From contig WBUQ01000006.1 in the NCBI GenBank assembly GCA_008933635.1, positions 1 through 64,000 of the forward strand: a stretch of DNA of 64,000 nucleotides. The letters are read 5' to 3'. Origin of the DNA: Desulfobulbaceae bacterium. Its GTDB lineage: Bacteria; Desulfobacterota; Desulfobulbia; Desulfobulbales; Desulfocapsaceae. Made by a program: the position numbers and the translations under genes. Each line of letters opens with the position of its first letter. The stretch's first letter is position 1. Under the pieces are notes generated by a model. The model ran no database searches, was not told where the DNA came from, and saw only the letters and a program-made list of their open reading frames with translations. This document shows, piece by piece, positions 18,564 to 27,363 of this stretch.

Positions 18564-19651
18564 ACCGTCAGGATAATCCTGCCATTTGCCTGAACCAGAT
18601 AGACGGTAGCCGGCAACCCGGATACAGCCTGGCAGTAATCCAGGGCGGCGAGACAGACGCGGCTGATGACTTCGGTTTCCCCATGACGGTCAAGGCGTTC
18701 ATAAATCTCCCTGGCCGAATTGGCTCCTCGCAGATACTGCAAATCAAGTTTCCTTGCTGAAATCCTTTCCAGAAATGAGATAGCCTGTTCCGGGTCCAGC
18801 GCGCCATGTCGTACATGGGTCTGGGGGATGTTCATCGCGGCCTTGACAATCTTTGCCCACATCCCGGCGAGATGGATTCTTTCGAAACGATGTCCTGCGG
18901 CTTCCTGCAGCGAAAACTCGAGATAGTCACCCATCATGACGTATGCTTCCTCTGGGAACCGGCAATACGCTTCCACTGCACGTTCAGATGTGCGACCGGT
19001 TGACAGCACAATTTCCCTGACACCCATTTCCTTGGCCACGTCCATCGAAGCACTGATTGTTGCCGTCCAGGCTGCAGAGGAGACAGGGACAACGATACCG
19101 GTCGTGCCGAGGACCGACAGTCCTCCGACAATGCCCAGCCTGCTGTTCAGTGTGTATCTGGCCAGTCTCTCACCTTCCGGTATGGAAACAGTGACCTGCA
19201 CCCTGCATGAACGAATATCTCTGCCGAGTTCGAGAAAGGCCTCTTCAACGGCTTCGTTGATCATCGCAAGTGGTACCGGATTGATCGCAGGGCTGCCGAC
19301 GGGAAGAGCCAGGCCTGGCTTGGTGACCCTGCCCACCCCTGTACCGCCGATTATCGCTATACCGGCGGTTCGCAGGTCTTCGGCTTCCGTAACGATCACC
19401 TCAGCAGATACCTCTGCACCATTGGTGACGTCGGGGTCATCTCCTGCATCCTTGATTACCGAACATCTGGCCGTCGAGTTTGCGCCATCGTCAAGATGGC
19501 ATCGAATCAAAGGGAACTGAACCCTTCTGCCGTCGGGAAAGGGAATTTCACTGGATAACGGCAGTTCTCCTGAAATTGCTGCAATTGCAGCACCTTTTGC
19601 CGCGGCGGCAGCACAAGCACCGGTTGTATAGCCAGACCTGAGACGTTTCAT
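18560..19651 (-). CDS. cbiD: Cobalt-precorrin-5B C1-methyltransferase
   Basis: A 363-residue CbiD, specific to the anaerobic cobalamin pathway. RSGYTTGACAAAAAKGAA at the N-terminus, GGTGVGRVTKPGL and GGLSVLGTTGIV are hallmark segments. It is first in the run cbiD-cbiET-cbiF-cobO-fmdE-hisHF. The ATG has no ordinary ribosome site. It is preceded within four bases by the U-run of a strong terminator hairpin (19655-19688), and no alternative in-frame start lies between that hairpin and the preceding stop. Expression is probably controlled through this leader. Confidence 0.95.
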   Translation of the reverse strand: MKRLRSGYTTGACAAAAAKGAAIAAISGELPLSSEIPFPDGRRVQFPLIRCHLDDGANSTARCSVIKDAGDDPDVTNGAEVSAEVIVTEAEDLRTAGIAIIGGTGVGRVTKPGLALPVGSPAINPVPLAMINEAVEEAFLELGRDIRSCRVQVTVSIPEGERLARYTLNSRLGIVGGLSVLGTTGIVVPVSSAAWTATISASMDVAKEMGVREIVLSTGRTSERAVEAYCRFPEEAYVMMGDYLEFSLQEAAGHRFERIHLAGMWAKIVKAAMNIPQTHVRHGALDPEQAISFLERISARKLDLQYLRGANSAREIYERLDRHGETEVISRVCLAALDYCQAVSGLPATVYLVQANGRIILTV

Positions 19652-19654
19652 GAA

Positions 19655-19688
19655 TAAAAAAGGGCCGTCCCTTTTCAGGGACGACCCT
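19655..19688 (-). terminator. Intrinsic terminator or attenuator just before cbiD
   Basis: On the minus strand two 12-base arms (19688-19677 and 19672-19661) pair with one G-U wobble around a GAAA tetraloop and are followed by five to six U. The U-run ends about four bases before the cbiD ATG. It could end the HU transcript, but a promoter cannot fit between it and cbiD. Any cbiD transcript must therefore cross it, which favours an attenuator. Confidence 0.8.
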
Positions 19689-19871
19689 CAGACAAATTTT
19701 TTCCAGGCATATCTTCTCCGGTGGTACCAGATTCCGGTTCAAGTGAAAAGAAAGCCTTCCATCCCCCTGTTGTTATGCACGGTCAAATCGTCTTCTATCA
19801 GCAGTAGAGCATTCCACACGTGGACAATCTCATTGATCGCGATTCAGGTGTGTATTCTCGATCGGTGGAAA
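19689..19871 (-). promoter_or_regulatory. Possible leader of the cbiD operon (HU-cbiD intergenic)
   Basis: There are 183 bases between the HU stop and the hairpin before cbiD. They contain small inverted elements such as CCGG-N12-CCGG (around 19715-19738) and a TGGTACCA palindrome, but I see no convincing promoter boxes. The canonical cobalamin-riboswitch core (B12 box GCCACTG) is not present. The role is inferred from position only. Confidence 0.35.
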
Positions 19872-20144
19872 TTAATTGACAGCCTCGGAAAGTTTGCTTC
19901 CTGCTTTGAACTTTGCAACCTTCTTGCCTGGGATCTTGATGGCCTTGCCAGTCTGCGGATTCCTTCCCTGACGAGCTTCGCGTTTTGATACTGAAAATGT
20001 ACCAAAGCCGACAAGAGTTACTTTGTCACCTTTTTTCAACGCTTCGGCAATGGCTGCTAAGGTCCCGTTCAATGCTTTCTCGGCAGCAGCTTTACTGATG
20101 TCTGCCGCGCCTGCGATGCTCTCAATAAGTTCCTTCTTGTTCAT
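19872..20144 (-). CDS. hup: HU-family DNA-binding protein
   Basis: A 90-residue nucleoid protein. It opens [20 protein letters not shown], has [21 protein letters not shown] (the DNA-intercalating arm with Arg-Asn-Pro), and ends with [11 protein letters not shown]. It matches HU rather than IHF in the arm sequence. A GGGAGG ribosome site lies 5-6 bases before the ATG. It is monocistronic or the distal upstream gene of the cbiD run. Confidence 0.96.
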   Translation of the reverse strand: MNKKELIESIAGAADISKAAAEKALNGTLAAIAEALKKGDKVTLVGFGTFSVSKREARQGRNPQTGKAIKIPGKKVAKFKAGSKLSEAVN

Positions 20145-20212
20145 GTAATCCTCCCTGCTAAGATCTTTCGTTGCTTAGTATCAGGACTTTATGTCCCTTC
20201 TCCTGTGTTGAT

Positions 20213-20241
20213 GCTTTAATCAAACTGTTTTCAATTGTCAA
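20213..20241 (-). promoter_or_regulatory. Putative sigma-70 promoter of the HU gene
   Basis: On the minus strand TTGACA (20241-20236) is followed after 17 bases by TAAAGC (20218-20213), a good -35 and a weak -10. It lies about 70 bases upstream of the HU start in an AT-rich, gene-free stretch (20145-20411). Confidence 0.5.
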
Positions 20242-20411
20242 AAGAAAAAACCGGGCGATTGATAATTGCAGGAATGCAGTTAAATATCCTACAACCCTTT
20301 ATATTCGCGGTTTTACGAGAATACGAGCGCACAATAATTGAATCATGCTTCAGACGCAAGTACTAATTCATAGTGCTTCGCAGAAAGTACCTGAATAAAA
20401 ATTCTAATACT

Positions 20412-21218
20412 TTATCGGCCAGTTACGTTGAGGAACACCTTGCCGAGAGCAAGCTCGTCAGCGCATTGCTGTATCAGGCTGCGGATGTCTCTGCAGCAGA
20501 AACGTTCCATATCCTGCTCCCTGATTTCAAGGTTAACACAGTCCCGGGCGATCCTGAACCGTGTTCCGCTGAAGCCGGCGGTATCAAGGACGGACTCAGC
20601 CAGGTCCACTCTTTCCAGCAAGTGTGGAGTAAGCCTGATCCCTGTTTCTATCCGGGTAGCCAGACATGAATCCGAAGGTTCTGCATGATTCGGCAGCCCG
20701 GCATTGCCGGCCAGGAATCTGATCTCATCCTTGGTCAAGCCCGCCGCCAGCAGCGGTGTTGCCACCCGCAGTTGGCGAATCGCCTCTGTACCCGGCCGGT
20801 ATTGTGTGCTGTCATCGACGTTGGTACCATCCGCCAGATGCCAGCCCTGGAGGGTGAAAAGCTCAGAAAGAAAACGCTGATACAGTCCTCTTTTGCAATA
20901 ATAGCAGCGCCGATTGGTGTTCTCGGCCACCCCTTGCCAGGCCAGCGGGTCAACCGGGATTTTCCTCAACTCGAGACGATGCTGAAACGCATCTCTGAAA
21001 AAGGATTCGGCCTTCACCTTGCGCCTGGGGCCGGTGAGACAGGATTCGCCATAGAGTGCGAGGACATTTTCCGTACCGAGAATCTGTACCGAAAAATAGA
21101 GCAGGAGGGTTGAATCGACGCCGCCGGAATAGGCAATGGCGACCTTTTCCAACCCTTCCAGAATCGAGCTGAGGTGGGAAAGCTTTTTCGCGAGATCCTC
21201 GCCTCTGCTAGGATCCAT
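20412..21218 (-). CDS. larE: LarE-like ATP-dependent sulfur transferase (PP-loop)
   Basis: A 268-residue protein of the LarE family, which adenylates a substrate carboxylate and inserts sulfur, as in nickel-pincer cofactor synthesis. The PP-loop SGGVDST is at 31-37. Three conserved Cys are present: Cys105 and Cys108 in NRRCYYCK and Cys185 in SDSCLATRI. This fits the cluster-binding LarE subtype rather than the single-Cys sacrificial type (recalled from the literature, not tested). No larA, larB or larC is in the window. It overlaps the end of the DUF39 gene by 11 bp, so it may donate sulfur in that pathway. Confidence 0.85.
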   Translation of the reverse strand: MDPSRGEDLAKKLSHLSSILEGLEKVAIAYSGGVDSTLLLYFSVQILGTENVLALYGESCLTGPRRKVKAESFFRDAFQHRLELRKIPVDPLAWQGVAENTNRRCYYCKRGLYQRFLSELFTLQGWHLADGTNVDDSTQYRPGTEAIRQLRVATPLLAAGLTKDEIRFLAGNAGLPNHAEPSDSCLATRIETGIRLTPHLLERVDLAESVLDTAGFSGTRFRIARDCVNLEIREQDMERFCCRDIRSLIQQCADELALGKVFLNVTGR

Positions 21219-22386
21219 CAGGCAGGGTCTGCGCAGGTCTGTTCAACAGGAATTTTCCATCGGCGATCCATCTTTTCAGGGTCTCGGCGATCTTCCTCGC
21301 CATGACGACACTGGACAGGGGGGCTGTCTGCACCTCCTTGCCGTTCACGGTAATGGTGCCGGATTTCAACTGCGCGTAATTCACTTCCCCGAAATTGCGG
21401 ACGATGCCATTCGTGTAATCATGACCATAGTCGACAATCTGGGTGTACAGATCTTCGTCGGCGACGCCGGTGAAAGCGGCCATTTCGCCGTTGAGGATGG
21501 GGATCGGTATGCCGAGTCCGACCGCCAGACTGCAGCCGTATCCGAGGATCGATACACCCCGCAGCCACTCGGCGGACATCTGTTTCAGATCCCCCTGCAC
21601 CATCATCGTCCCTGCCGCCTTGCGCGGGACTCCGCCAGCCGTCCTCGGCGCGTTGGGGTTATGCTGGGTCCCGTGCCAGGTGACGTAACCGATACCGCCT
21701 CCCAGAAATATTCTGGTCCCTATGCCGATGGTGCGGTAGTACGGGTCGTTGAGCAGCGGACTCAGTTCGCCCGCGCTGCAGTAATTGGCATTGCGGCAAT
21801 GCGGTTTCAGCATGCCCATATACGTGTAGACCGCCTTGTCTGACAGGTTCACCGCGCAGTTGTAGTTCTGGTAACCGTTGCGGGGGTTGCACAGCAGGGC
21901 GTAGGGAAGATCGTCCAGCCCGACTTCCTTCTTCATCTTTTTGGCGGCATAGCAATCCGTGCCATAAGCCTTCGCCTCGAGGAGCAATTTTTTACCGCGG
22001 AGGAGGTCTTCGATCACATGCCCGCCGCCATAGCGGAATTCACCCGGGTAGATCTTGTTCAGCGGGTCGTCCTCACTCGGCTCGGTGGCGCCGATATAGG
22101 CATCGACGGCGGCAAGTCCGGCATAGGCCGGAACTTTGTTGACCCAGACCCTCGACGCCTTGATGGTCGGAATCATCTGGCCGAAATTGAAAAACATCCC
22201 GGAAGAGCACATCGGTGCAAAGGTGCCGGTGGTGACCACATCGACTTCCCGTGCAGCCTGTTCCGGGCCTTTCTTCCTGACAATCTCCACCATCTCCTCA
22301 GCCGTGACAACCACAGCCTCCCCGGCCTTGATCCGGGCGTTGATCTCTTCATACGTCTTGCTGATCTTCTGTTTGGTCATGGCCAT
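21208..22386 (-). CDS. Homocysteine biosynthesis protein (DUF39/HcyBio)
   Basis: A 392-residue protein of the DUF39 family. In methanogens and some Desulfovibrio this family is needed to make homocysteine from aspartate semialdehyde and sulfide without O-acylhomoserine. Typical segments are VDVVTTGTFAPMCSSG near the start, GGGIGYVTWHGTQHNP and GYGCSLAVGLGIPIPI. Several Cys (CYAAKK, CNPRNGY, KPHCRNANYC) may be catalytic or bind metal. The ferredoxin-type partner usually encoded nearby is not seen here. The LarE-like gene follows with an overlap. Confidence 0.9.
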   Translation of the reverse strand: MAMTKQKISKTYEEINARIKAGEAVVVTAEEMVEIVRKKGPEQAAREVDVVTTGTFAPMCSSGMFFNFGQMIPTIKASRVWVNKVPAYAGLAAVDAYIGATEPSEDDPLNKIYPGEFRYGGGHVIEDLLRGKKLLLEAKAYGTDCYAAKKMKKEVGLDDLPYALLCNPRNGYQNYNCAVNLSDKAVYTYMGMLKPHCRNANYCSAGELSPLLNDPYYRTIGIGTRIFLGGGIGYVTWHGTQHNPNAPRTAGGVPRKAAGTMMVQGDLKQMSAEWLRGVSILGYGCSLAVGLGIPIPILNGEMAAFTGVADEDLYTQIVDYGHDYTNGIVRNFGEVNYAQLKSGTITVNGKEVQTAPLSSVVMARKIAETLKRWIADGKFLLNRPAQTLPDGS

Positions 22387-22487
22387 TCTTCATGTACAGA
22401 ATTTGAACCGGGTCATCGACCGAGGACATGTCTTCTTGTGAAGCACGCAGCGATGGTCCGAATTGTGAGGGGCTTCCCTTTTCCGCC

Positions 22488-22516
22488 TTGACAGAGCTAT
22501 TGCTATTGCCTAAGCT
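22488..22516 (+). promoter_or_regulatory. Putative pheA promoter
   Basis: TTGACA (22488-22493), a 17-base spacer and TAAGCT (22511-22516) precede the pheA start by 74 bases. The -10 is a weak match. Confidence 0.4.
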
Positions 22517-22535
22517 GATGAACTTCGGTCGAAGA

Positions 22536-22551
22536 ACAGTGGTATCACTGT
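22536..22551 (+). promoter_or_regulatory. Perfect inverted repeat in the pheA leader
   Basis: ACAGTG-GTAT-CACTGT is a perfect 6-bp inverted repeat with a 4-base loop between the putative pheA promoter and the start codon. It could be an operator half-site pair or a short leader hairpin. It does not resemble a TyrR box. Confidence 0.35.
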
Positions 22552-22589
22552 CTTGCCTCGTATTATGCTTGAATCTAACAGGACAGATC

Positions 22590-23690
22590 ATGGTTGACGA
22601 GCAGAAAAACGAAATTCTCCAAATACGGAAAAATATTGATGCGATTGACAGCGGGATCGTCGCCCTGCTCAGGCAGCGGATCGACTTTGCCAGGGAAATC
22701 GGCAGGCTGAAGGACGAGAATAATAGGGCTAAATGGGATCCCCTGCGTGAGCGGCAGATCTACGAAAGATTGCTCAAGGAAAACGACAATTCATTCCCCG
22801 AAGATTCGCTGCGGACCATCTTTCATGAGATCATCACTGCCTGTCGTCTCTCTCAGCGCAATATCGAGGTGGCCTACCTCGGGCCTGAGGCCACGTTTTC
22901 CCATCTTGCCGGGGTTAAATACTTCGGCCACTCGGCAACCTACAAACCCCAGGATGCCATAGACGATGTCTTTTCAGAAGTGGAAAAGGGCCGAACACGC
23001 TACGGTATCGTACCGGTCGAGAATTCGATCGAGGGTTCGGTGGTGACCACCCTCGATTCGTTCATGAAATACAAGGTGCAGATCTGCGGTGAGGTGCAGC
23101 TGGAGATCAGCCATAACCTGGTCTGCCGGTCTGGCAACATCGAAGATATCCAGACCGTCGCCTCCCATGCCCAACCCCTCGCCCAGTGCCGTGAATGGTT
23201 GCGCAAACACCTGCCGAACGTCCCTACCCTGCCCGTGCTCTCGACCGGTGCAGCGGCACAGATGGCAGCCAACAACCCGAATATCGGGGCGATCGCCTCA
23301 TCGCTTGCCATCAAACGCTACGAGTTGCAGGTGGTGGTCAAGGGAATCGAGGATTATCGCGGCAACACCACCCGCTTCCTGGTAATCGGCAAGAGATCGC
23401 CTTCAGCCAGCGGTCAGGACCGGACCTCGCTGCTGATCGGTACCATGGACCGGCCCGGGGCGCTCAACGAGATCCTCACCGTGCTCTCTGAGGAAGAGAT
23501 CAATCTGACGAAGCTTGAATCCCGCCCGATCAAGGGCAAGCAATGGAAGTATCTATTTTTCCTCGATATGACGGGGCATATAGAAGATGAAAAGATATTC
23601 AGGGGCTGTGAGCGTCTCCGGCCCCTGTGCTCGTATTTCGAGTGGCTCGGATCGTACCCGCAGAGTAATTACCTACCCTCCGATGCGTGA
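22590..23690 (+). CDS. pheA: Chorismate mutase / prephenate dehydratase (P-protein)
   Basis: A 366-residue bifunctional enzyme for phenylalanine synthesis. Residues 1-90 are an AroQ chorismate mutase (RKNIDAIDSGIVALLRQR, followed by the DPLRERQIYERL region). Residues 95-275 are the prephenate dehydratase (AYLGPEATFSH, VPVENSIEGSV, GNTTRFLVIG with the catalytic Thr). An ACT domain at the end (TSLLIGTMDRPGALNEIL, KLESRPIKGK) has the ESRP motif for phenylalanine feedback. The ATG at 22590 has an AGGA ribosome site. Its 3' end overlaps that of moaA by 18 bp on the opposite strand. Confidence 0.95.
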   Translation: MVDEQKNEILQIRKNIDAIDSGIVALLRQRIDFAREIGRLKDENNRAKWDPLRERQIYERLLKENDNSFPEDSLRTIFHEIITACRLSQRNIEVAYLGPEATFSHLAGVKYFGHSATYKPQDAIDDVFSEVEKGRTRYGIVPVENSIEGSVVTTLDSFMKYKVQICGEVQLEISHNLVCRSGNIEDIQTVASHAQPLAQCREWLRKHLPNVPTLPVLSTGAAAQMAANNPNIGAIASSLAIKRYELQVVVKGIEDYRGNTTRFLVIGKRSPSASGQDRTSLLIGTMDRPGALNEILTVLSEEEINLTKLESRPIKGKQWKYLFFLDMTGHIEDEKIFRGCERLRPLCSYFEWLGSYPQSNYLPSDA

Positions 23691-24806
23691 CATCTGACCT
23701 GGACACTGGAGAGCCGCCCCATCTTCCAGTTGCCCCTGCAGGCGATGACCTTTCGGTTTATCCAGCACCGTATCGCGAATCATCTTCATCAGTTCTTCGT
23801 CTGTTGCTCCTCTTCGCAGTAGTGCTTTGATATCCCGTTCGGAATCATTGAGAAGACAGGACCGCAGCTTCCCCTCGGCGGTCAGGCGGAGACGGTTGCA
23901 TTGGTCGCAGAAATGATGGCTGATCGGGCTGATGAATCCGACGTATCCCTGCCTCCCGTCTTTGGCGCGCAGATGAAATACCCTTGCCGGCCCGTCGACC
24001 CGGAGGCGCTGGATCGGTTCGAAGCTGCCGAGATCGGATACGCTCGCCTGGATTTCCTCGGCCCGGATGAACTGGTCCAGTTGCCAGCTGCTTTTTTCCC
24101 CGACCGGCATGAACTCAATAAACCGGACCTGGAAGGGTTCGTTCAGGGCGAGGTTGACGAAATCTCCGAATTCGTCATCGTTAATTCCCCGCATCGCCAC
24201 GATATTGATCTTGATGCGGAATCCGAGATCGCGCGCAGCCCTGATTCCTTGCCAGACTTTTTCGAAATAGTCTCGGCCGGTAATCCGGGCAAATTTTTCC
24301 CGCTTCAGACTGTCGAGCGAAATATTGAGCTGCCGTATTCCGGAGTTGTACAACGATTGGGCATAATCATGCAGTAAGACGCCATTGGTCGTCAGTCGTA
24401 CCTCGTCCAGACCATCAATTTTCATCAGGTATGCGATAAAATCCAGAATCCCCCGGCGGACCAGCGGCTCACCGCCGGTAAGTCTGATCTTGTTCATCCC
24501 GAGCCGTACAGCCACGCGTACGATCCGCAGCAACTCCTCATAGGAAAGCAGGTCGACATGGGACAGAATAGGGCTGTTTTTCCGCCGGCACGCGTTGTCG
24601 CCGCTTTCATCTGGCATGCAATAAAGGCAGCGCAGATTACAGCGATCGGTTACCGAAAGCCGCAGATAGGAGATAGTCCTGGAAAAATTGTCGACCAGCG
24701 ATGAACCATTTTGGTTGAAAGGCACTGTTTTCGTCACGATATGTGGAAGCAATGGGGTGCGAAGGGGAACAGGGAGGGGCGCCATTGACTTTCCCCCTCC
24801 CGGCAT
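23673..24806 (-). CDS. moaA: GTP 3',8-cyclase (molybdenum cofactor synthesis)
   Basis: A radical-SAM enzyme that starts molybdopterin synthesis from GTP. The SAM cluster motif CNLRCLYC is near residue 57. The second cluster is bound by HHFCDQCNRLRLT and a later Cys in LRSCLLN. The C-terminal MSRIGG provides the double Gly needed by the family. The first ATG gives 377 residues with about 35 before the family's usual start (VDNFSRTISYLRLSV). In-frame GTG codons closer in are possible starts, so the N-terminus is uncertain. The gene fits an anaerobe using Mo or W enzymes. Confidence 0.93.
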   Translation of the reverse strand: MPGGGKSMAPLPVPLRTPLLPHIVTKTVPFNQNGSSLVDNFSRTISYLRLSVTDRCNLRCLYCMPDESGDNACRRKNSPILSHVDLLSYEELLRIVRVAVRLGMNKIRLTGGEPLVRRGILDFIAYLMKIDGLDEVRLTTNGVLLHDYAQSLYNSGIRQLNISLDSLKREKFARITGRDYFEKVWQGIRAARDLGFRIKINIVAMRGINDDEFGDFVNLALNEPFQVRFIEFMPVGEKSSWQLDQFIRAEEIQASVSDLGSFEPIQRLRVDGPARVFHLRAKDGRQGYVGFISPISHHFCDQCNRLRLTAEGKLRSCLLNDSERDIKALLRRGATDEELMKMIRDTVLDKPKGHRLQGQLEDGAALQCPGQMSRIGG

Positions 24807-24886
24807 TTATATATGCTAATTCTTACCCTGAAACAGCGCAACGTGACAATCGAAAATCCTTTTCCCTCTTCATATCCGCCACCCCA

Positions 24887-25891
24887 ATGTTGATCCTCGG
24901 AATAGAGAGTTCGTGTGACGATACCGCTGCCGCGGTATGGGAAAACAGGAACACTCTGCTCGCCAGTGTATTGAGCAGCCAGGACGCCGTTCATCGTCCT
25001 TTTGGCGGCGTTGTCCCGGAACTGGCATCGAGAAGACATCTCGAGTCTGTGTATCCCGTCGTTGACGAGGCGCTGAAAAGGGCGAAGGTCACTCTTGCAG
25101 ATATCGACCTTGTGGCGGCGACCCAGGGACCAGGTCTGATCGGATCTCTGCTGGTCGGGTTTTCCTTCGCCAAGGCCCTGGCAGCCGTGAAATCGATACC
25201 ATTCAGGGGAGTGGATCATATGGCCGGCCATATTCTTTCTGCCTTTCTCGAGGAAACCGCACCGTCCTTCCCTTACATTGCCCTGATCGCCTCCGGCGGC
25301 ACGACCTCCCTTTATCTGGCTGAAAGCCACACCTCCTTTGTCCTCCTGGGCAGGACTCGTGACGATGCCGCCGGTGAAGCTTTTGACAAGGTAGCAAAAT
25401 TACTCGATCTGCCCTACCCTGGTGGGCCTCAGGTCGCCCGACTGGCGGAGGAATGGCACGGAGAGTTGATCAATTTTCCCAGGGCATGGCTCGAGGAGGA
25501 GTCCTTCGATTTCAGCTTCAGCGGCCTGAAGACAGCCGTTCTGAATCACTGCAACCATTGCAGGCGATCTGGCGTATCTCTGCCTGTCGCCCAGATCTGC
25601 GCATCATTCCAGGAAGCGGTGATTGAGGTGTTGGTTGAGAAGACCCTGCGTGCTGCCAGGCAACGTGAGGTGCCGACAATCGTTCTTGGAGGGGGAGTTT
25701 CGGCCAACAGCAGACTGCGTGAAGTCTTCGCCAAACGTTCCCGGCAAGCTGGCAAAAAGTTGTATGTCCCCAGGCCCGCATTCAGCACCGACAATGCCGC
25801 GATGATAGCCCTGGCCGGTTATTACAGTTTTCTCAAGCACGGCCCGTCTGAAATGGTGAGTGATGTCTACTCGAGATCCTCGCTGGGATAA
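24887..25891 (+). CDS. tsaD: tRNA N6-adenosine threonylcarbamoyltransferase
   Basis: A 334-residue ASKHA-fold protein that transfers threonylcarbamoyl to A37 of ANN-decoding tRNAs, working with TsaB and TsaE. It starts LILGIESSCDDTAAAVW, carries the metal motif HMAGH, and has LIASGGTTSLYL and GGGVSANSRLRE. Length is standard. The frame is open further upstream, but the ATG at 24887 gives the family start. TsaC, which makes the substrate, is encoded separately at 43621-44283. Confidence 0.95.
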   Translation: MLILGIESSCDDTAAAVWENRNTLLASVLSSQDAVHRPFGGVVPELASRRHLESVYPVVDEALKRAKVTLADIDLVAATQGPGLIGSLLVGFSFAKALAAVKSIPFRGVDHMAGHILSAFLEETAPSFPYIALIASGGTTSLYLAESHTSFVLLGRTRDDAAGEAFDKVAKLLDLPYPGGPQVARLAEEWHGELINFPRAWLEEESFDFSFSGLKTAVLNHCNHCRRSGVSLPVAQICASFQEAVIEVLVEKTLRAARQREVPTIVLGGGVSANSRLREVFAKRSRQAGKKLYVPRPAFSTDNAAMIALAGYYSFLKHGPSEMVSDVYSRSSLG

Positions 25892-25902
25892 GGGCTGGAC
25901 AG

Positions 25903-26403
25903 ATGAAATTCGACAGGCTCAGGAAGTACTATTATCTCCGGTTCATCCGCCTGAAAGGAGATCCGCAATCACTGGCTTTCGGCACAGCGATCGGCGTGTT
26001 TATCGGGATCACCCCCACCATGCCCCTGCACACTGCGATCATTCTCCTTCTCGCGGTTCTCACCAGGACATCGGCGATTGCCGCGATTCTCAGCAGCTGG
26101 ATTGTCTGCAATCCCCTGACCTATATTCCGATCTATTATTTTTCGACGGTTATCGGTAACGCACTGACCCCATATGAACTGAACTGGGAAAAGATCCAGA
26201 ATATCGTGAACGAAATCCTGTCTTCCCAGGGACTCGTCCATACACTCCAGCTTCTTGCCGGTCTTGGGTATGAAGCCATCGTGGTCCTCCTTGTCGGCGG
26301 TACCGTTCTGGCCTTGCCCTTCGCCATCGTCAGCTACTATCTTTCTCTCTCCGCCTTCCTGAAAATAAGGGCCAAGAGGCGGGAGAAACACATACTTAAT
26401 TGA
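25903..26403 (+). CDS. DUF2062 membrane protein
   Basis: A 166-residue protein with a basic N-terminus and three hydrophobic helices (about 24-45, 47-72 and 122-145). AFGTAIGVFIGITPTMPLHT is the hallmark of DUF2062. Function is unknown. It starts 11 bp after tsaD and is followed within 50 bp by rsmA, so the three are probably co-transcribed. Confidence 0.85.
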   Translation: MKFDRLRKYYYLRFIRLKGDPQSLAFGTAIGVFIGITPTMPLHTAIILLLAVLTRTSAIAAILSSWIVCNPLTYIPIYYFSTVIGNALTPYELNWEKIQNIVNEILSSQGLVHTLQLLAGLGYEAIVVLLVGGTVLALPFAIVSYYLSLSAFLKIRAKRREKHILN

Positions 26404-26448
26404 TGCCGGGCGCATCATCAAGCCGTAACCGGCTCATTGCCCTCCTCC

Positions 26449-27363
26449 ATGACGACATACAGTAAAACAAGGTCTGCCCTCGCCAGGCACAAGCTCGCCC
26501 CGTCGAAGAGATTCGGTCAGAATTTTCTTGTGCATCGCCATACGGCCGAGGCCATCGTACGGTCAGGCGAGATTCTCCCGCAGGACATCATCGTCGAAGT
26601 CGGCGTCGGGCTGGCTGCGCTGACCCTGCCTCTTGCCAGGAAGGCCAGGCATGTTTACGGCGTTGAGATCGACAGCGGCATCATCAGGTTTCATGAACAG
26701 GAAAAGGATCTGCCTGAGAATGTCACCCTCCTCCATCAGGACATTCTCAAGACCGATTTTCATGAACTGGAACAGCGATGTGGCGGAAAGCTGAAGATTA
26801 TGGCCAATCTTCCCTATTCGATCTCCAATCCGTTTATCTTCAAACTGATCGAAAACCGCAACCACGTCGAGAAGGCAACGGTCATGCTGCAGAAGGAAGT
26901 GGCCGACCGCCTGCTTGCCGGCCCTGGCTCAAAAGACTATGGCATCCCCTCGATTCTCCTCCAGCACTGCGCCCGCATCAGAAAACTGATGACTCTCGGT
27001 CCTGCCGAATTCCACCCGCAACCGAAAGTGGATTCGGTGGTCATCCAGATTGCCTTTTCTGCCGAACGCGGCGGGTTGTCGTCACTTTCCTCCGACGAAT
27101 ACGCGCTGTTCGTCCAGATAGTGAGGGCGACCTTCAGTCAGAGACGAAAGACCATTCTCAATACACTGACGGCAATGCATCTGTTTCCCGGGCTGGAGGA
27201 CAGAAACGAAGTAAAGGTCTTGACAGAGCAGGCCATTACCGCAGTCGGTCTCTCTCCCCGGCTGCGGCCGGAGGCGATGGGCATTCAAGCGTTTGAAGAT
27301 CTGAGCCGGTCCTTTCAGCGACTGCGCCTTGCCTCCGCTCGCACAGGGCGCGATGAAGGGTAA
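26449..27363 (+). CDS. rsmA: 16S rRNA (A1518/A1519) dimethyltransferase
   Basis: A 304-residue KsgA-type enzyme acting late in small-subunit assembly. RFGQNFLVHRHTAEAIV, the SAM loop EVGVGLAALTLPLA (normally GPGLGALT) and the catalytic NLPYSISNPF are all present. A C-terminal helical domain with TFSQRRKTILNTL completes the protein. A TTG 12 bases upstream is in frame; the ATG is preferred. Confidence 0.95.
   Translation: MTTYSKTRSALARHKLAPSKRFGQNFLVHRHTAEAIVRSGEILPQDIIVEVGVGLAALTLPLARKARHVYGVEIDSGIIRFHEQEKDLPENVTLLHQDILKTDFHELEQRCGGKLKIMANLPYSISNPFIFKLIENRNHVEKATVMLQKEVADRLLAGPGSKDYGIPSILLQHCARIRKLMTLGPAEFHPQPKVDSVVIQIAFSAERGGLSSLSSDEYALFVQIVRATFSQRRKTILNTLTAMHLFPGLEDRNEVKVLTEQAITAVGLSPRLRPEAMGIQAFEDLSRSFQRLRLASARTGRDEG

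Noticed and set aside
19689-19871. Cobalamin riboswitch before cbiD
   Set aside because: The leader lacks the GCCACTG B12 box and the GGGAA/GGTG core in the expected order.
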